Source: an uncultured Collinsella sp. (GTDB lineage Bacteria > Actinomycetota > Coriobacteriia > Coriobacteriales > Coriobacteriaceae). From it: DNA of 15,327 nucleotides. The notes under the pieces were generated by a model. The model was not told where the DNA came from and made no database searches. It was given only the letters and a program-made list of their open reading frames with translations. A program made the position numbers and the translations under genes. The stretch lies in assembly GCA_902475475.1 (NCBI GenBank), contig CABRZY010000022.1, forward strand, positions 1-15,327, given 5' to 3'. Below are positions 12,550 through 15,327 of the stretch, piece by piece (the first letter of the stretch is position 1; each line of letters opens with the position of its first letter).

Positions 12550-14871
12550 CTATTCGAACGTTTGAGCGGTTGGCGTGGTACGAACCTTAAGCTCTTTGTG
12601 CCCAGAGTCCTTCGAAGTCGTGACCGTGTACTCGACCTTTATGTCTTGTCCAAGAAGCATGTGGACACCGCCCCATGCAACCTTCAAGCCATCGTGCGTC
12701 GCTTCGTTCATCTCGATAGAACCGGAGCCCGAAGTCTTAATGTCCGAAATGCTGCCTCCCGCAGGAGCATAGAGATAAAGCCTCAGCACCTCATCATCAA
12801 TATCCTGGCTAATGCCGTTATGGCCCTGGAAATAACCAGGCATCTCGGCCTTCTCCTGGGGGGTCATCGTGTTTTTGAGCGAGGTGGTCACTCGATACGT
12901 CGTCGAGCCATCGGCATTTTCAACCGAAGAATCGATGGTGACTCGCTTATCGAGGAACCAATCCATCTTTGAATAGCTGTAGTTGTTCACATAGACGCCC
13001 AAAATCGGAGCCTCCGACGTATCGGTTTGGAGAGCGCCCGATATTCCAAGAGCCTTCGCGGCCTTTTCCTCGTCATCATTTCTCGAATACATGAGGATGC
13101 GACCCTCGGAAGCGCCCTTTTCGATGGCGGCAGCAATCTTAGTAATATCGCTGGAGCCCAGTTCGTCCACGATCTTGTTAAAAGCTGATCCGGCAACCGC
13201 CGCAAAAATGGCGTCCTGTTCCTCTACCGGGTAATTCCAATAAATATCGTGCAGCAGCACCTTTGCGGCGTTGCTTCCATCAACGACGGTGCCGTCAGGA
13301 AGCTGTGTGCCGCCTACAACGCCGAGCATATACTGCAAAAATACCGGATCGACTGCAAATACGCCGTCGATGTCATCTCCGACAATGGCCTTCTGCATAT
13401 CGCTGGCAAGCTGAGCCGCACGCGGATAATCAGGCGTCATCGTAACGTCGCCCATCGTGTATCCGAGCGTGTTGAATCCGGTCAGGCCCCATCCGGTCGT
13501 GAACAAGTTTGCCTCTTCATCGGTGATGGGAAGCGGGCTCAAAGGCTCTTTCATCATGTCGACTTTGACAAAATCGCCCAGTTCGAGCTTACCGTCAGTC
13601 ACCGACATCACGCCGCGAGAACCGGGGAAACCGCCGCAGGCGCGGATCTCGACATTGCTCATCGCGAGCACAAGGTAATGACGCGTCTGGCCGTTGGCGC
13701 CGAGCATCTGGGGAAGGACGGGGGCGACCTTCTCCGCCGCGTCAACCGCGCCGTTGAGGGTGGCAAAGCCGTCCTTGGCCTTATCGACCAGCTCGGTCAC
13801 CTGGGAAATATGAGTATCGCCAATGCCCTGAACCTTCTCGTTGGCGCTCTTGAACACCTTCGAGCTGCTGGAAAGCGAATCGGCGACCGCCTGCAGCGCG
13901 GACACGTTAATCATGCCGTCCTGGAACAGCTTGCCGGGCGTGGCCTGCGAGAGGTTATCGGCCATGGGAACCAGCGCGTTGCTCGAGACATCGGACAGGG
14001 CATCAATCATGGTGCGGGCTGCGTTGATGTCACTGCCATACACCGGGATAAACGATGCCGCCGTCCACAGCGGGCTCGAGGTCTCCGCCTTCATGCTGTC
14101 GCAGAGTTCATCGATCTTCTTCGCGTCGTCAGGCAGCGTCGAAAAATCGCCCGACGTGACCTTGTCCTTAAGGCCACCGACGATCTCGACAGCCTCCTTC
14201 GCTTCGCTCTTTACGGTCTTTGCCGAGTTAAGCAGCATAAAGCCGCTTGCGCCAAGCGCAACGAGAAGCACCGCGACTACAGCGGCAATAATGGCGCCGG
14301 TGTGACGCTTTTTGCGCTCGCCCTTGCGATGGCGATGACGGACCAGACCGTCAGAGGTCGAACTCGACGAAGCGTCGCTACCGTAGTTCAAGCCAAAATC
14401 GTAATAATCTTCCTTGGAACCCGAGCCCGCAAACTCGGCACCGCTATCATCCAGGCGGGCGAACGTGCCAGTCTCGGAGGCGCCGGTGTAGATCGTGCCA
14501 AGGTTACCCGTAAGCCCCGCGCCACCGGCAGAGGGAGTATTGTTGTCGGCCTTGCCGGCATTAACGTTGCCGGCGGCATTCGCGGCGTTGGCGGCACCTG
14601 CGTTGTTCGCAGGTGCCGAAGGAGCCCCGCTCGGCTGCGACGCGGAGGTTGCACCGCCCGCAAAGACATTCCCTCTTGCACGGCCGGTCTTTTTTGCCTT
14701 TTGAGACTGCTCGTACAGAGCGGTAAACATCGCCGTCTCGCCCGGGGACACGCGCTTACCGGAGCCGCCCTGTCCAGCGTCGCCCGGCGTGCCGGCCTTA
14801 CCAGCCCCGTTCGGACGCGGCGGAACTGCAGGACGGCCGCTATCGCTGCCCTTAAAGTGATTACCAGCCAT
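12550..14871 (-). CDS. Membrane-anchored DUF4012 protein
   Basis: A 773-residue protein with a DUF4012 domain, a family of unknown biochemical role often linked to surface polysaccharide genes. Order: an N-terminal disordered tail (1-190) rich in Gly, Ala, Asn and Ser; a basic RHRHRKGERKKRH patch; one membrane helix at about 192-215 (GAIIAAVVAVLLVALGASGF); an extracellular helical region; then the DUF4012 signature NVEIRACGGFPGSRG at 406-420; and a C-terminal region to the end. The topology is therefore cytoplasmic tail, single anchor, large outside domain. ATG 14871 follows GAGGAT with good spacing; an ATG at 14898 lacks one and is less likely. It is the first gene of a probable operon with glmM, whose product supplies amino-sugar precursors, which supports an envelope role. 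That role is inference. Confidence 0.85.
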   Translation of the reverse strand: MAGNHFKGSDSGRPAVPPRPNGAGKAGTPGDAGQGGSGKRVSPGETAMFTALYEQSQKAKKTGRARGNVFAGGATSASQPSGAPSAPANNAGAANAANAAGNVNAGKADNNTPSAGGAGLTGNLGTIYTGASETGTFARLDDSGAEFAGSGSKEDYYDFGLNYGSDASSSSTSDGLVRHRHRKGERKKRHTGAIIAAVVAVLLVALGASGFMLLNSAKTVKSEAKEAVEIVGGLKDKVTSGDFSTLPDDAKKIDELCDSMKAETSSPLWTAASFIPVYGSDINAARTMIDALSDVSSNALVPMADNLSQATPGKLFQDGMINVSALQAVADSLSSSSKVFKSANEKVQGIGDTHISQVTELVDKAKDGFATLNGAVDAAEKVAPVLPQMLGANGQTRHYLVLAMSNVEIRACGGFPGSRGVMSVTDGKLELGDFVKVDMMKEPLSPLPITDEEANLFTTGWGLTGFNTLGYTMGDVTMTPDYPRAAQLASDMQKAIVGDDIDGVFAVDPVFLQYMLGVVGGTQLPDGTVVDGSNAAKVLLHDIYWNYPVEEQDAIFAAVAGSAFNKIVDELGSSDITKIAAAIEKGASEGRILMYSRNDDEEKAAKALGISGALQTDTSEAPILGVYVNNYSYSKMDWFLDKRVTIDSSVENADGSTTYRVTTSLKNTMTPQEKAEMPGYFQGHNGISQDIDDEVLRLYLYAPAGGSISDIKTSGSGSIEMNEATHDGLKVAWGGVHMLLGQDIKVEYTVTTSKDSGHKELKVRTTPTAQTFE
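14592..14618. repeat. Perfect 11-bp hairpin inside the DUF4012 gene
   Basis: CGGCACCTGCG (14592-14602) and CGCAGGTGCCG (14608-14618) are perfect inverted copies around the loop TTGTT. It lies in the part encoding the Ala/Asn-rich linker, where coding constraint is low. No T-run follows, so premature termination is not obvious. Confidence 0.6.
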
Positions 14872-14907
14872 AAAGAAATCCTCGCAATTGAGTCGCAATG
14901 AAAAAGT

Positions 14908-14929
14908 CCATAACGTTACTAGTTTATGG
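14908..14929. promoter_or_regulatory. Small dyad upstream of the DUF4012-glmM operon
   Basis: CCATAA (14908-14913) and TTATGG (14924-14929) form a six-base inverted repeat with a ten-base spacer, about 37 bases upstream of the DUF4012 start. It could be an operator or chance; the -10/-35 boxes of the operon are not clear. Confidence 0.25.
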
Positions 14930-15020
14930 CATTTTGAGCATCGACAGCTAAACTCCAGACACGGACATCAATTGGCGAAAATGCGGCACAACACCTTTTC
15001 TGTCTTGGCGGCGGCGTCAA

Positions 15021-15327
15021 CTACACCGTAAGGAACATCATCACGATGATCATGGCAAAGCCGATAAGGTCGGTCGGCAAAAACACCGTGCCCAGCATAA
15101 CGGCGCTGGTGATGGTCGCCGAAACCGGCTCCACAGTTCCGATGAGGCTCGCACGCACCGAGCCGATGTCCTTAACGCCCTGCATATAGAGCATGTAAGC
15201 AAAAAACGAGCCGATAACCACGAACACCGCGAGCGCCTCGATACCAGCGGCATCGAGCGCCGGCATATGCGCCCAGGGCTGCACGAAGACACATGAGACC
15301 ACGCCCGCCGTGAGCATTGCCGCAGCC
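15021..15327 (-). CDS. EamA/DMT-family transporter, C-terminal part
   Basis: The last 102 or so residues of an inner-membrane transporter; the 5' part lies beyond the right edge. The visible part has four hydrophobic segments and the EamA-repeat hallmark SVRASLIGTVEPVSATITS, followed by a helix and a short tail ending MIIVMMFLTV. EamA proteins have about 300 residues in two five-helix repeats, so this is most of the second repeat. Members export metabolites or amino acids, but the substrate cannot be predicted here. The frame stays open to the window edge, so the ATG at 15317 is internal. It is codirectional with the DUF4012-glmM genes, about 150 bases upstream of them, with no clear terminator between. 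Confidence 0.85.
   Translation of the reverse strand, partial: AAAMLTAGVVSCVFVQPWAHMPALDAAGIEALAVFVVIGSFFAYMLYMQGVKDIGSVRASLIGTVEPVSATITSAVMLGTVFLPTDLIGFAMIIVMMFLTV

Noticed and set aside
11260..12972. Plus-strand 570-codon open frame opposite glmM and the end of the DUF4012 gene
   Set aside because: Crosses two well-supported minus-strand genes and is His/Ala/Arg-rich as expected for an antisense frame.
13249..14901. Plus-strand 550-codon open frame opposite the DUF4012 gene
   Set aside because: Antisense shadow with no recognisable domain or good start site.

Overview
The window looks like chromosome from a GC-rich member of the Coriobacteriia (Actinomycetota), most likely Collinsella or a close relative. 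This is inferred from the high-GC coding style, the protein flavour, the T-box-controlled pheST operon and the GC-rich intergenic palindromes; no rRNA or marker gene confirms it. No tRNA, rRNA, CRISPR array or insertion sequence was seen. Ten complete genes and one partial gene are supported, and most are on the minus strand.

Layout from left to right. Positions 1-336 hold no credible gene but contain a roughly 124-bp imperfect palindrome (159-282). Next is a plus-strand protein with a DUF559/Vsr-like nuclease C-terminus (337-1410). It converges on a zinc-dependent phospholipase C-like gene (1407-2255, minus), and the two stop codons share the tetramer CTAG. A three-gene minus-strand ECF metal transporter follows: a CbiM/NikM permease with a fused PDGLE segment (3967-5049), a CbiQ-type transmembrane protein (3153-3995) and a CbiO ATPase (2336-3124). 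Its promoter carries a perfect GTGTTAC-N14-GTAACAC dyad just downstream of the -10 box. That matches the NikR operator form known from some bacteria and points to nickel, not cobalt.

The pheS-pheT operon (8889 down to 5296) encodes both subunits of phenylalanyl-tRNA synthetase. A T-box leader precedes it, with a readable UUC specifier, a UGGU acceptor-binding bulge and a strong terminator. Divergently, on the plus strand, lies an M32 metallocarboxypeptidase (9395-10936) followed by a classic terminator.

The 269-bp gap between that gene and the convergent glmM holds four separate hairpins. One is a 22-bp inverted repeat that looks like a dispersed REP/BIME-type element. The glmM gene (phosphoglucosamine mutase, 11206-12537) lies 12 bp downstream of a large membrane-anchored DUF4012 protein (12550-14871), forming a probable envelope-biogenesis operon. 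The right edge cuts an EamA/DMT-family transporter (15021 to the edge).

I see no cassette that is clearly a new multi-gene system. The items most worth a second look are the NikR-like operator that assigns the ECF transporter to nickel, the two palindromic element types, the nuclease-like gene beside the first of them, and the DUF4012-glmM pair.
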